Assembly: GCA_017608295.1 (NCBI GenBank)
Contig: JAFCGF010000004.1
Span: 154,497-218,496 of the forward strand
DNA from: Candidatus Woesearchaeota archaeon
GTDB lineage: Archaea > Nanoarchaeota > Nanoarchaeia > Woesearchaeales > JAGVZT01
Reading direction: 5' to 3'
Length of the DNA: 64,000 nucleotides
The translations under genes and the position numbers were made by a program. The notes below the pieces were generated by a model. It was not told the origin of the DNA. It did no database searches and saw only the letters and a program-made list of their open reading frames with translations. Below are positions 1 through 9,040 of the stretch, in pieces (within the stretch, counting starts at the first letter, position 1; each line of letters starts with the position of its first letter).

Positions 1-3000
1 TCCAGCGTGTTGAAATTGACTGAATTGAAGCATATGCCTGTCGAATTTGTGCCTGTCGCTGATATGATATTGTCCGAATATGTGCTTGTCCCGCCTTCGC
101 CATGATAAATCCCTTGAGACGAATTACCGGACACCGTGATGGAATTGGAAGAGAGATTATTGTTGTTTGTGGTACTGACACTGTGGTCAAAAAATACACC
201 AATGGCAGAGGATATATTGACGACCGTGATGGTATTGTTGAATATGACAGAATCATTCATTCCGCAGGCATAGATTCCGTTGGTGAAGTTGTTGATGCCA
301 GCGAAATTCTTAATAGTAATGTTGTCGTAGCCGACATCATTGTAAATGCCGCTCTCAGACCCATTGCCAGTTATTGTGTACCCATTCCCGTCGAGGATGA
401 TATTGCTCGCGTTGATGGTGAAGCACGTCCCGTTCGAGGTGAGATTCTGAGTGAGCGTGGTGTCCGAATCGACAACGCCGCATTCCACCGGAATGTCTCC
501 AAGTGGGGCAAAAAGCGAGAAACTCGTGACATTGCCTGAACTGACTGTGTTGCTCAACGTGTCAACACTTGACGTGGCGACGTGGCTCCAGGAACTTCCA
601 CTGTATTGATAGAGAAGGATTGTGCTCTCATCCACGCTTACGATATCAGTGTCTGCATAGCTCAGGTTGAAATCAATATACGAGCCAGCATTAAGGTTCG
701 TGATAGTAAGATAATCGGACAGGTTCCCCTTACTCGCGGCGTCAGGAGGGGGAGTTGTGTTCACATCTACAGTTACTGCTCTGAACAAGTGGCTCGTGAA
801 ATTCACCTCGCCGAGGAAGAGGGCCCGGGTGAAGAGGTTTCCTGTTGAGCCATCTTCAACGTAGAACTCTGGCGCATCTGTAGCATTCACCTGATCTTCT
901 GTCAAAGTATTGTTGTGGGAGCCCGCGTCGATGTACACTCCCTGGGATGACTGGCCAGAAGTGAGGATAACATTGCCGGACAGCACACTATTGGAGGCGT
1001 CGTCGAAGTAGAATGCCGTGGCAGAAGAGCCCACTGTAAGAACTGTGTTCGACGTGGCGGTGGTATTAGTCACAGTGAGCAGGTATATGCCGTCACCATT
1101 TGAGCCAGTTGTGGTGACTGTGTTGCCAGTGAACACACCATTGCTGGAACCCTGGAAGATAACGCCCCAATTGTTCGAGCCTGTTGACGTCACAGTATTT
1201 GAATCCATGTACGCTCCGTTGCTGGAGATGAGATACACTCCGTTGCCGCTCGCGCCATCGCTTGTGACAATATTGGAAGTGATGTTGAGGCCTGGTGAAG
1301 TGGTTATATACATGCCGTCGCTCTGGCTTGTGTTGGCGCAGGTGATGGTGTTGTTGTAGATGATGGAATTCGCCATCGAAGTGGCGACGATGCCATCAGA
1401 GAAGTTATTGATGCCAGCGAAATTACGTATGACGAGATTATTGAAGCCGGAGACCTCCACACCTGTGCCTGAGCCGTTGCTGAGAATCGTGTACCCGTTT
1501 CCATCCAGAGTGACACCATCTGACACGACAGCAAAGCAGGTGCCGTTTGATGTCATGTCCCTATCAAGAGTGGTGTCGTGGTCAAAGGCGCCGCATTCGC
1601 CGTTGAATTCAACCCAGAAGGGGATGGTGATGGTGGTGTCGCTCGAATTCGCGGTGATGAGCCCACTATATATACCTGAAGTCGCGTTGGTGAGCCCTGT
1701 GAAGTACAGCTCGATGTCCGTGCTTCCGAGAGCCGGCAATGGGACAAGGCTGGCGTTCAGCGCGACATTAGCGCTGCCCCCTGCGGATTTCCTCAGCGAG
1801 ACACTGAGCGAGACATCGTACGCCCTATTCGAGAGTTCAGTAAGGTTGAATACTGTGGACGCATTGAGCAGGGGATTGTAATGCGACCTCAGGTTTAGGA
1901 TGGAGATAGGGGCGACGAACGAGGCGTTGACAGCTGCGTAAGCGTCAAGCCTGCCTGCGCCCTGGTCACTCACGTTGAAGCCAAGGTCGATTGCCGTCCC
2001 AATCAGGGCAGCTTTCACCTGCTCAACAGTCCACGTTGGATGGAGCTGTTTGAGCAGTGCAGCTGCGCCCGCAACATGAGGGGTTGACTGCGAGGTACCG
2101 TTGCGGGACTCATTGTCGCCGCCGAGCTTTGTCGAGACGATGCTTTCACCAGGAGCGGTCATCTCAGGCTTTATCTCAAGGGTAGTGAGGCCTGGGCCGC
2201 GGGATGAAGTGCTGCTCATCACATCGCTCTTGTCTGTATTGCCGACTGTGAGGCCGAGGCGGGCTGTTCCCGGCGAGCAGATAGAAAATTTCGTGCCGTC
2301 GAAATCATTCTTGCACGCAGTGATACCTCCAGGGCCTGAATTGCCTGCTGCGACAATGACAATGCTGCCGTTCCTCACCGCAGCGTCTACAGCCTGGCTT
2401 ACCGCATCATTAGAATAGCCTGGGCCTCCGAGAGACAATGAGATAATGTCATAGCCTGCTGCCGAAGCATTCTCGAGCGCAGCGATAGTATCTGATGAAG
2501 AGCCTGTGCCGCCTGCGCCGAGCGTCTTGTATGCTATGAGCGTGGCGTCGGGAGCGACTCCTTTCAAAGTGCCGTTGGCTGCTGCAATGCCTGCGCAGTG
2601 AGTGCCGTGGCCATGGTCATCCACGGGGTCAGCATCGCTGTTGACATAATCATATCCTCCTGCAACCTTACATGTCGTGCCGAGGCATCCGCCCAGGTCA
2701 GCATGCGTATAGTTAATGCCGGTGTCGATGACCGCAATCGTGACGTTTTTTCCTGTGATATTGCCGAAGGCATTGCTGAACTGCCCCCACACAAGCGAGC
2801 CGTTCACAAGTGGGACACTTGTCTCGAGCAATGCGTAGACTTTCTTGTCCTCCTCAACATGATAGATTTTCGAGAGCCTGGCTGCCTCGGATGCAGGCAG
2901 CTCTAACGCAACCCATCCAGAAAGCGTGTGCCTCACCGTGACGTCAGAACTCCTACTGGTTGAGAGGATGCCCAGGCCTCCCGACTGCTGAGGTGCATCT

Positions 3001-3173
3001 GCTGTAATCCGGGCTGCCAGTTCAGTTGAGGTTGTTCCTGACGGCACTCTCACGAGAACCCTGACTGTCTCGTCGGATGCGCTGCCAACCTGGAACTGGG
3101 CGCTCACGCTGAACACTGCACCAAGTATAATTAGAAGCGCAAGAAAAAATGCCCCTCCCAGCCCCCTCTTCAT
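1..3173 (-). CDS. Secreted subtilisin-like serine protease with two beta-helix modules, 3'-truncated by the window edge
   Basis: The frame is open for 1057 codons from ATG at 3173 and runs off the left edge, so the C-terminus is missing. A signal peptide (residues 1-25, Lys-Arg then a long hydrophobic run ending SVSA) is followed by a propeptide-like region and an S8 protease domain. The triad is visible: Asp150 in AVIDTGIN, His189 in HGHGTHCAG and Ser361 in NGTSQSTPHVAG; the oxyanion Asn lies in AAGNSG. After the protease come two copies of a module beginning at about residues 524 and 896 (CG..D.DTTL....TSNGTCF, then LDGNGYTI) and continuing as Asn/Thr-rich repeats typical of NosD-type right-handed beta-helices. 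It likely acts outside the cell as a surface or nutrient protease; substrate unknown. Confidence 0.88.
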   Translation of the reverse strand, partial: MKRGLGGAFFLALLIILGAVFSVSAQFQVGSASDETVRVLVRVPSGTTSTELAARITADAPQQSGGLGILSTSRSSDVTVRHTLSGWVALELPASEAARLSKIYHVEEDKKVYALLETSVPLVNGSLVWGQFSNAFGNITGKNVTIAVIDTGINYTHADLGGCLGTTCKVAGGYDYVNSDADPVDDHGHGTHCAGIAAANGTLKGVAPDATLIAYKTLGAGGTGSSSDTIAALENASAAGYDIISLSLGGPGYSNDAVSQAVDAAVRNGSIVIVAAGNSGPGGITACKNDFDGTKFSICSPGTARLGLTVGNTDKSDVMSSTSSRGPGLTTLEIKPEMTAPGESIVSTKLGGDNESRNGTSQSTPHVAGAAALLKQLHPTWTVEQVKAALIGTAIDLGFNVSDQGAGRLDAYAAVNASFVAPISILNLRSHYNPLLNASTVFNLTELSNRAYDVSLSVSLRKSAGGSANVALNASLVPLPALGSTDIELYFTGLTNATSGIYSGLITANSSDTTITIPFWVEFNGECGAFDHDTTLDRDMTSNGTCFAVVSDGVTLDGNGYTILSNGSGTGVEVSGFNNLVIRNFAGINNFSDGIVATSMANSIIYNNTITCANTSQSDGMYITTSPGLNITSNIVTSDGASGNGVYLISSNGAYMDSNTVTSTGSNNWGVIFQGSSNGVFTGNTVTTTGSNGDGIYLLTVTNTTATSNTVLTVGSSATAFYFDDASNSVLSGNVILTSGQSSQGVYIDAGSHNNTLTEDQVNATDAPEFYVEDGSTGNLFTRALFLGEVNFTSHLFRAVTVDVNTTPPPDAASKGNLSDYLTITNLNAGSYIDFNLSYADTDIVSVDESTILLYQYSGSSWSHVATSSVDTLSNTVSSGNVTSFSLFAPLGDIPVECGVVDSDTTLTQNLTSNGTCFTINASNIILDGNGYTITGNGSESGIYNDVGYDNITIKNFAGINNFTNGIYACGMNDSVIFNNTITVVNISSAIGVFFDHSVSTTNNNNLSSNSITVSGNSSQGIYHGEGGTSTYSDNIISATGTNSTGICFNSVNFNTL

Positions 3174-3198
3174 CTTCCTCTGGGGATGAGGAGCTCGG

Positions 3199-3208
3199 CT
3201 ATATAAGG
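3199..3208 (-). promoter_or_regulatory. TATA box of the subtilase
   Basis: Reads CCTTATATAG on the minus strand. The predicted transcript start near 3177 leaves a leader of only about 4 nt before ATG 3173. Confidence 0.5.
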
Positions 3209-3218
3209 ATTACCTCTC

Positions 3219-4082
3219 TCAGACATAGCGCTCCATGGCCTTGGAGATATTGATTGACGAGATGTCCTGCTTCACCAGGGGCTTGTCTTTCAACTGCTTC
3301 AATTCCTCTGTATACGTGGGCTTGTCAGCCTCGTAGAATATGCCAATCGGGAATTTGTCGTGCTCAAGCGCCCTGCGATAGGCCTCGACAATATCTGTCT
3401 TGTCATGGCCCTCCATCTTGTACACGCGCTCCTTGTACCATGCGAGGGTGTTGACCTTGTTGAAGCTGAGGCAGGGCATCAGCATGTCCACAAGTGCCGA
3501 GCCGTTGTGGGCTATTGCCGCCTTTATCACTTCAGCGACATGCTTGGGGTCGCCGCTGAATGTCCTTGCGACGAACGTGGCCCCTGCTGCAAGGGACATC
3601 ACCATTGGGTGGACTGGCTCTTCTATGTTGCCGTGCGGAGTGCTCTTTGAGATGAATCCCTTCTCACTGGTTGGGCTTGTCTGTCCCTTGGTGAGGCCAT
3701 AAATCATGTTATTCTGCACAAGGACAGTAATGTCAAGGTTTCTCCTCAGGCCGTGCATGAAGTGGTTTCCTCCAATGCCGTAGATGTCCCCGTCTCCTGC
3801 AGCGACGATGACAGTAAGATCTGGATTAGTGAGCTTGACACCTGTGGCAAAGGGGATTGCCCTCCCATGGATGGCGTGGAACCCGTATGTGGTGAGGTGG
3901 TGCGGGAATTTGCTTCCGCATCCAATCCCAGAGATAATTGCTGCGTTCTCAGGCTTGATATTAAGCTCGACCAGGCCTTTCTTCACTGCATTCAGCATAA
4001 GGTAGTCTCCGCAGCCCGGGCACCAGTTTGGCTTGTCCATGCTTGAGAGGTCCTCGATTGATAATGCGATTGTATCTGCCAT
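3219..4082 (-). CDS. korB: 2-oxoacid:ferredoxin oxidoreductase, beta subunit
   Basis: This is the thiamine-diphosphate and [4Fe-4S] subunit that, with the alpha subunit, oxidatively decarboxylates a 2-oxoacid to acyl-CoA and reduces ferredoxin. Cluster cysteines are Cys21 and Cys24 in WCPGCGD, Cys55 in GIGCGSK and a Cys near 196. The TPP/Mg motif GDGD followed by GGNHFMH and QNN lies around residues 96-125. I chose ATG 4082 (287 aa) because a strong GGAGGTGA site precedes it; an in-frame TTG at 4100 lies inside korA. It follows the korA stop by one nucleotide, so translation is probably coupled. The motifs do not tell pyruvate from 2-oxoglutarate, so the Kor name is a family label. Confidence 0.9.
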   Translation of the reverse strand: MADTIALSIEDLSSMDKPNWCPGCGDYLMLNAVKKGLVELNIKPENAAIISGIGCGSKFPHHLTTYGFHAIHGRAIPFATGVKLTNPDLTVIVAAGDGDIYGIGGNHFMHGLRRNLDITVLVQNNMIYGLTKGQTSPTSEKGFISKSTPHGNIEEPVHPMVMSLAAGATFVARTFSGDPKHVAEVIKAAIAHNGSALVDMLMPCLSFNKVNTLAWYKERVYKMEGHDKTDIVEAYRRALEHDKFPIGIFYEADKPTYTEELKQLKDKPLVKQDISSINISKAMERYV

Positions 4083-4083
4083 C

Positions 4084-5844
4084 TCACTCACCTCCTCCAA
4101 GCATCGCTTTCACACGCTGAACAATCTCCTCAGGATAAATCGGCCTACCATCAAACTTGAGGAAAAGCTCATCCGGCTCTTTTCCAGTGAACTGCTTCAC
4201 CATGCCTGCGAACTGGCCGTCGTAGTTGCCCTCTATGATAATGCTCTTGTTCGCCTTGTCAAGCATATCTCCCACAATCTGCGTAGGGAAAGGCAGGATA
4301 TAGAGCGTGTGGAGACAGTTGACAGGAATGTTTTCTTCTTCGAGCATGCGTATCGCTTCCAGGCAGGCGAGCTTTGTGGAGCCCCAGCAGAAGAGCGTGG
4401 CCTTCGCGTCTTTTGGCCCATAGAGCTTAGGCTTTGGAATCTCCTTCATCGCAGAATCTGCCTTGCGCCAGCGCTTCTCCATCTGCTCGATGCGGTTCTC
4501 TGCAGTGTCATCGACATCGCCGAAGATATTGTGCTCGTTTCCAGAGCCTGTATGGCCGCCCTTTGGCTGGCCGGGTATCCACCTAGGCGGAACGCCGTTT
4601 TTTGTGACGAGATAAGGAGTGGACCGACCGTGCTTTTTTGCCATCTCAGCCACTTCCTTGTCAGAGAGGAACTTGCCGCGGTCAATCTTCAGGTTCTTTG
4701 TATCATAGATGTCCTGGCTCCAGAAGCTCATGCAGAGCAATTTGTCAGAAAGGATGATTGCCGGCAACCGGTATTTCTCGGCAAGGTTAAATGTCTCGAA
4801 AGTAGCGTGGAACGCCTCTTCTAAATCCCCAGGAGCCATCACGATTCTCGGGAACTCTCCGTGGCCTGCGTGAGCTACCATCCTCAAGTCTCCCTGGGCT
4901 GTCCAGGTGGGCATGCCTGTCGAGGGGCCTGGCCTAGAGATTACAGCGACCACAACAGGCAGTTCTGCCTCTGCTGCCATGCTCAGTGCCTCTGTCATGA
5001 GAGCGAAACCTCCTCCTGAGGTTCCTGCCATAGACCTCACTCCTGTGAATGATGCTCCGAGGGCCATGACCAGGCCTGCGATCTCGTCTTCGGTTTGTTT
5101 CACGACTATACTATGCTCTTCTTCCAGCTTTGCGAAGGTGTGGAGTATCTCGCTTGAGGGAGTCATGGGATAAGTACTGTAGAACTTACAGCCGGCCTGG
5201 ACTGCGCCAAAGGTTATTGCCTCTGTACCTGATATAAGCATCCTCGGAGGAGCGTTTTTCACAATCTTGAGTGTGTGGGAAAAGTCCTTTCTCAGGGATT
5301 CAGCTGCCTCGTGCCCCAGTTTTGCTGCCTTGATATTCTCATCTACAACGTTCTGTCCCTTCTTCTTGAACGTGTCAGTGACCACTTCTTGGATATAGGT
5401 GAAATCATAGTCCACTAATCCAAGTGATGCTCCGACTGCGACGCTGTTCCTATAGATGCGGTTGCCTGCCTGCTCTTTCGCGATTTTCATCAGCGGGATG
5501 GGCACGAGCATCACGTTCTTACCTAGCTCACCTTCCTTGATTTCAACGGATTCCGGGTCGTAGATGACTGCGCTATTTTCCGAGAGTGTGTCCTTGTGCT
5601 TGTCCACTGTCTCTCGATTGAGGGCTACAAGAAGGTCAGTCCTTTGTCTTGGAGAATATGCTGGCCTGTCCTCCACATGGACCCAGTAGTTATTGTGGCC
5701 TCCTCTCACTAATGAAGGAAATTCAGTGTATGCTGAGACTTGAAGGCCGCCGCGCGTACACGCTCGCGCAAACATGTGGCCCACTGTCATTATGCCGTCC
5801 CCTGCCTGGCCTCCCACGCGCCAGCAGAGCCTGTTCACAGCCAT
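4084..5844 (-). CDS. korA: 2-oxoacid:ferredoxin oxidoreductase, alpha subunit with fused gamma domain
   Basis: 586 residues. The N-terminal gamma-type domain (about 1-190) has the GGQAGDGI signature at residues 11-18 and a FPSLVRGGHNN segment; from about 200 on it is the alpha subunit pyrimidine-binding domain (STYPMTPSSE, KQTEDEIAGL, GTSGGGFALM), followed by the CoA/transketolase-C-like region. The gamma-alpha fusion is known in archaeal KorA/PorA-type enzymes. It heads a two-gene unit with korB; the ferredoxin at 6933-7190 could be its electron acceptor (inference). ATG 5844 is preceded by GGAAGGTGAT. Confidence 0.9.
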   Translation of the reverse strand: MAVNRLCWRVGGQAGDGIMTVGHMFARACTRGGLQVSAYTEFPSLVRGGHNNYWVHVEDRPAYSPRQRTDLLVALNRETVDKHKDTLSENSAVIYDPESVEIKEGELGKNVMLVPIPLMKIAKEQAGNRIYRNSVAVGASLGLVDYDFTYIQEVVTDTFKKKGQNVVDENIKAAKLGHEAAESLRKDFSHTLKIVKNAPPRMLISGTEAITFGAVQAGCKFYSTYPMTPSSEILHTFAKLEEEHSIVVKQTEDEIAGLVMALGASFTGVRSMAGTSGGGFALMTEALSMAAEAELPVVVAVISRPGPSTGMPTWTAQGDLRMVAHAGHGEFPRIVMAPGDLEEAFHATFETFNLAEKYRLPAIILSDKLLCMSFWSQDIYDTKNLKIDRGKFLSDKEVAEMAKKHGRSTPYLVTKNGVPPRWIPGQPKGGHTGSGNEHNIFGDVDDTAENRIEQMEKRWRKADSAMKEIPKPKLYGPKDAKATLFCWGSTKLACLEAIRMLEEENIPVNCLHTLYILPFPTQIVGDMLDKANKSIIIEGNYDGQFAGMVKQFTGKEPDELFLKFDGRPIYPEEIVQRVKAMLGGGE

Positions 5845-5881
5845 GTCATCACCTTCCGGCTTTAAAAGACCGATAGCTTTC

Positions 5882-5890
5882 TTTATAAAT
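5882..5890 (-). promoter_or_regulatory. TATA box of korA-korB
   Basis: ATTTATAAA on the minus strand, centre about 42 nt before ATG 5844. It predicts a leader of about 15 nt that just accommodates the Shine-Dalgarno site. Confidence 0.5.
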
Positions 5891-6143
5891 AATCAATTTA
5901 AGTATTTTCCTATAATCAGTATCAGGATTATTCAGGTTTTATTCTGCACCTGACTAATTCCGCCAGTGCTCACTCATCTTCTGTCTTTCTGCGCCTTTTT
6001 CTCCGCTTGGGCTCCTTCTCGCATGGGAGGATGTAGCTTCACCTGCATGGGGCTACTATAGTGCTCGGAATACATAACCTTATCGTCCGGAAAGCCTCCG
6101 AAAAAGCGGAGACAACACTTATGAACCGCACTGGAAGAAAGAA
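5891..6143. other. Gene-free gap with two short inverted repeats
   Basis: No convincing coding frame. Inverted repeats: GTAGC (6033-6037) with GCTAC (6052-6056), and CTCCG (6096-6100) with CGGAG (6107-6111). They could belong to an unassigned structured RNA, but I recognise no known RNA family. Confidence 0.3.
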
Positions 6144-6150
6144 TTAAATA
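6144..6150 (+). promoter_or_regulatory. TATA box of the 33-residue membrane peptide gene
   Basis: TTAAATA centred 26 nt before ATG 6173, so the transcript would begin at the start codon. Confidence 0.55.
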
Positions 6151-6172
6151 GTGCCAAAACTAAGGGATAGCC

Positions 6173-6274
6173 ATGGAACGCAAAGGCCTGTACTCAGTCC
6201 AGATGTTTGTTTTGGCGGGAATCGTTATCATCATCGCCATAATCATGCTCCAGATAATGTACGGCGGCGGGTAG
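6173..6274 (+). CDS. 33-residue single-pass membrane peptide
   Basis: An ATG-to-TAG frame of 33 codons: a short polar N-terminus (MERKGLYSVQ), one hydrophobic helix rich in Ile, Val, Ala and Met (about residues 11-29), and a YGGG tail. Its start lies exactly where the upstream TATA box predicts a leaderless transcript, which is the main reason to call it. No family is recognised. It is followed by a separately promoted coiled-coil gene, so the two need not share a function. Confidence 0.5.
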   Translation: MERKGLYSVQMFVLAGIVIIIAIIMLQIMYGGG

Positions 6275-6282
6275 CGCAAGAC

Positions 6283-6289
6283 ATAAATA
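6283..6289 (+). promoter_or_regulatory. TATA box of the coiled-coil protein gene
   Basis: ATAAATA, centred 26 nt before the ATG at 6312. It decides the start: the ATG at 6297 would be upstream of the predicted transcript. Confidence 0.55.
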
Positions 6290-6311
6290 GATTCTAATGC
6301 CAGAACCAGCC

Positions 6312-6887
6312 ATGGCAATCTTTGACCAGGACATCAATATAGACCACCTGCCCAATGACTTCAAGGAAATCTACGACATCCTCCTGGAGGTGGACATGGC
6401 GCTCCACAAGGAAGACAGGCTCATCAGGGAAGAAAAAACAATTCTCGAGGGACACAAGGACCTGCTCGACGACATCGAGAAGCGGGCAGAGGGGCAACAC
6501 ACGCGTGTACTCATCTCCGCGCTGAAAGACCTCGCCGGTCAGCTATGGAAGCTCCACCAGAAAATCTCCTGGACAGAGAGCGAGCTTCACGGCCTTGAGA
6601 AGCAACTGAAGGAAACCACTGTCTCGGACTGGAAATCAGACCCGCTCATCAAGTTCCTCAACAAGCTGGAAGAGCAGATGCAACTGGAAGAATTCGAATT
6701 ATTCGATGAAAAACAACTCATCGAGCAGTTCGAGAAATGCGCCGAACAGGAAGCAGGACACCTTCCAGAAGCCGAGCGGCAGGAACTCAAGGAGGTATTA
6801 AACTTCCTCCTAGACCACTCGACACGCCTATTCAGGCTTCAGAAACTCATCCTCGATACGATATCACTGCTTGGAACTACTGAATAA
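6312..6887 (+). CDS. Predicted coiled-coil protein, unknown function
   Basis: 191 residues from ATG 6312. Almost the whole chain is charged helix with heptad-like Leu/Ile spacing (about 15-130 and 150-188); no signal peptide or membrane segment. One Cys (in EKCAEQE) and no catalytic motif. I do not recognise the family. It is convergent with the ferredoxin gene, with 45 nt between the two stops. Confidence 0.7.
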   Translation: MAIFDQDINIDHLPNDFKEIYDILLEVDMALHKEDRLIREEKTILEGHKDLLDDIEKRAEGQHTRVLISALKDLAGQLWKLHQKISWTESELHGLEKQLKETTVSDWKSDPLIKFLNKLEEQMQLEEFELFDEKQLIEQFEKCAEQEAGHLPEAERQELKEVLNFLLDHSTRLFRLQKLILDTISLLGTTE

Positions 6888-6932
6888 TAGCTCTAGCTGT
6901 AGCTGCACAGAAAAGAATCTGTATCTCTACTC

Positions 6933-7190
6933 TCAGATGACCTGCTCGCCGTCTTTCAGCATGTGGATGCAGTTAACAGGGCAGGCCTCGGCAATCTCTT
7001 TCTGCTTGTTAAAAGCCTCCTCATCTGGAAGCTCGAGCTGTTCGTGGGTGCCGTTCTCCTTGTCCACTTTCGTGGCGTTGGCGACATGGGCCTTGTCTCC
7101 GTCCATGAGCCAGACGTCTGGGTCAAGGGCAGCGCAGGCGCCGCATCCGATGCACTCTGGAAAGTCATGGTCTATAAGGAATGCTGTCAT
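6933..7190 (-). CDS. Single-cluster [4Fe-4S] ferredoxin
   Basis: 85 residues with CIGCGAC (Cys13, Cys16, Cys19) and a distal CP (Cys70), the binding set for one [4Fe-4S] cluster; Cys74 follows and could form a disulfide if a partner exists. The long acidic insert between the two parts resembles thermococcal and other archaeal monocluster ferredoxins. ATG 7190 is preferred over an upstream in-frame start at 7217 because GGAGGGG stands before it. Cytosolic electron carrier; a natural partner is the korAB enzyme nearby (inference). Confidence 0.88.
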   Translation of the reverse strand: MTAFLIDHDFPECIGCGACAALDPDVWLMDGDKAHVANATKVDKENGTHEQLELPDEEAFNKQKEIAEACPVNCIHMLKDGEQVI

Positions 7191-7223
7191 GGTTAATCCC
7201 CTCCGAAACGCAAACACTTCCTG

Positions 7224-7233
7224 TATATAAAAA
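7224..7233 (-). promoter_or_regulatory. TATA box of the ferredoxin gene
   Basis: TTTTTATATA; the predicted transcript start near 7202 gives a 12-nt leader holding the GGAGGGG ribosome site. Confidence 0.5.
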
Positions 7234-7234
7234 T

Positions 7235-8011
7235 CTAACTGATTGCCCTGAGCTTGAATTCACGAAGCCCGATGAGGAACATAGGAATACACCACACAAT
7301 CAGGCCGATAAAGCAGTAGTGCAATGGCAGATGCTCCACGTGGGGCGTGATAAGCGCCCGCATTCCCTCGCTCGTGTACACGTTTGGCAGGATGAGCAGC
7401 ACCTTATAGAATAGCGGGCTCAAGTCCTTCACCATGCTCAATGGAAAGAACGTGGCACCGAAGAACATGAGGGGCATTATCACTATCTGCAATAATTCAA
7501 ACATGATGGGCGGCCTCCGTGTACGGGAAGCGACCGCTATCCCAAACGAGGCGAACGTCACGCTCGTGAGAGTGATGATACCGATGAACAGGAAGATATT
7601 TGGTATAGTCAATGTGCCGGGAAACAGGAAGTACGCGATGATGAACATGATAATCGCGGATATCGTCGCCTGAAAGACCCCATACAAGAGCTTTTCAAAT
7701 ACAAGCAATGGCATCGAAATAGGTGTCAGGATATGGGCCTTGATCTCGCGCTCACGGAAGAAGCTCAGCCCGACCAGTGCCCCCACTCCAAAAGCAGAGG
7801 CAGTCATCGCCGATATGGTCATGATGCCGGGCACCAGTATGTCTCCGTAGCCCCTGTCGAACAGCCCCATCTTTGGCATGAGGATGCCGAATAAAACCAA
7901 AAAGAACGTGGGCTGGATGAAGATTCTTATTGAATTTCCATGAAAATTACGCCAGAACACGATGAAGTCGCGGTGCAATATTCCCATGAATGCCTTCAGC
8001 TGGCTGCTCAT
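7235..8011 (-). CDS. ABC-2 type transporter permease
   Basis: 258 residues with about six hydrophobic segments, starting with FWRNFHGNSIRIFIQP and a conserved MFFGATFFPLS loop near residue 180, as in DrrB/NodJ-type permeases. Its start overlaps the end of the ATPase gene by four bases, so the two are co-translated. Such pairs export lipids, drugs or surface polymers; the substrate cannot be read here. Confidence 0.88.
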   Translation of the reverse strand: MSSQLKAFMGILHRDFIVFWRNFHGNSIRIFIQPTFFLVLFGILMPKMGLFDRGYGDILVPGIMTISAMTASAFGVGALVGLSFFREREIKAHILTPISMPLLVFEKLLYGVFQATISAIIMFIIAYFLFPGTLTIPNIFLFIGIITLTSVTFASFGIAVASRTRRPPIMFELLQIVIMPLMFFGATFFPLSMVKDLSPLFYKVLLILPNVYTSEGMRALITPHVEHLPLHYCFIGLIVWCIPMFLIGLREFKLRAIS

Positions 8012-8949
8012 TCTCTCAGCTCCTTTCCAGTGAGGCTGATGTACACATCCTCAAGGGTGGGCTCGTGCAGTGTGATTGAATGCAGCTCAGCATACTTCTG
8101 GATGGTCGTCACAAGCAAGGGCAGCGCTCTCTTTCCGTCCTTCACAAACAGCGAGATGGATTCGTCTCCAGAAGTGAGCCTGCTCACATTCTTCAGCGAC
8201 CTGAGCTCTTTCAACAGCTCCTTGTCAATCGGCTTTGCCTCTGCGATTACGGTATTGCCGCCTGGAAGCATGCTCTTGAGCTTCTCGGGAGTGTCAATCG
8301 CCTTGATGACACCCTCATCAATTATTGCTACCCTGTCACACAGCACGTCCGCCTCTTCCATGTAGTGTGTTGTCATGAGGATAGTAACGCCCTGTCGCTT
8401 GAGCTGCTCAATGTATTGCCACATGTGCCTGCGTGCCTGGGGGTCAAGGCCTATGGTAGGCTCATCCATGATGAGAATCTGGGGCTCATGCATGATTGCC
8501 CGTGCAATCAGAAGCCTCTGGAGCATCCCGCCTGAATAGGTACGGATATTGTCATCTGCCCTCTGGGACAGCTCCATCATCCCAAGCACGCGCTCAGCTG
8601 CAGTTTTCCTTTCTGCCTTTCCCATCCCGTAACATTTCCCGTGAATCAGGAGGTTCTCCCTCGCTGTGAGGTCCTCATCGAGCCAACGATCCTGAGGCAC
8701 GACTCCAAGGAGGGCTTTCACCTTGTTCGGCTCTTTTGTGACATCCATCCCGAGGATGCTCGCCTTTCCTGCTGTCAGTTCTATAATCGTGATCAGTATC
8801 CCAATAGCAGTCGACTTTCCTGCACCATTAGGACCCAAGAGGCCAAATGTCTCGCCCTTCTCAATCTCAAAAGAAATCCCCTTGAGAGCATGGATATTTC
8901 CCCTGCGATAGACTTTCTCAATGTTCTCGACATGAATAACAGCAGACAT
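8008..8949 (-). CDS. ABC transporter ATP-binding protein (DrrA-like)
   Basis: 313 residues. Walker A GPNGAGKST is at 39-47; the signature TYSGGM and Walker B LIMDEPTIGLD follow, with the switch His in MTTHYMEEA. The roughly 80-residue C-terminal extension is typical of DrrA-type ATPases. It powers the permease encoded immediately downstream. Leaderless start at ATG 8949. Confidence 0.92.
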   Translation of the reverse strand: MSAVIHVENIEKVYRRGNIHALKGISFEIEKGETFGLLGPNGAGKSTAIGILITIIELTAGKASILGMDVTKEPNKVKALLGVVPQDRWLDEDLTARENLLIHGKCYGMGKAERKTAAERVLGMMELSQRADDNIRTYSGGMLQRLLIARAIMHEPQILIMDEPTIGLDPQARRHMWQYIEQLKRQGVTILMTTHYMEEADVLCDRVAIIDEGVIKAIDTPEKLKSMLPGGNTVIAEAKPIDKELLKELRSLKNVSRLTSGDESISLFVKDGKRALPLLVTTIQKYAELHSITLHEPTLEDVYISLTGKELRE

Positions 8950-8974
8950 AACAACATGTGCAGTTCATGGTCCC

Positions 8975-8984
8975 CTTTAAAAAC
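8975..8984 (-). promoter_or_regulatory. TATA box of the ABC transporter unit
   Basis: GTTTTTAAAG on the minus strand, about 30 nt before ATG 8949; part of a compact divergent promoter region with the acyltransferase gene. Confidence 0.5.
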
Positions 8985-9010
8985 GTTGTTCCATATTTGC
9001 ACACATACAC

Positions 9011-9018
9011 TTAAATTT
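9011..9018 (+). promoter_or_regulatory. TATA box of the acyltransferase gene
   Basis: TTAAATTT centred 26-27 nt before ATG 9041, a leaderless arrangement. Confidence 0.55.
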
Positions 9019-9040
9019 CTCATCCCATCCAAAGCCTACA

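Noticed and set aside
102..2906. Several plus-strand frames of 76-173 codons
   Set aside because: They lie opposite the subtilase and its beta-helix modules, whose triad and repeats make the minus strand the coding one; the plus frames read as low-quality shadow sequence.
5982..6053. A 24-codon minus-strand frame in the gap upstream of korA
   Set aside because: No clear promoter or ribosome site; the composition is that of the surrounding noncoding DNA.
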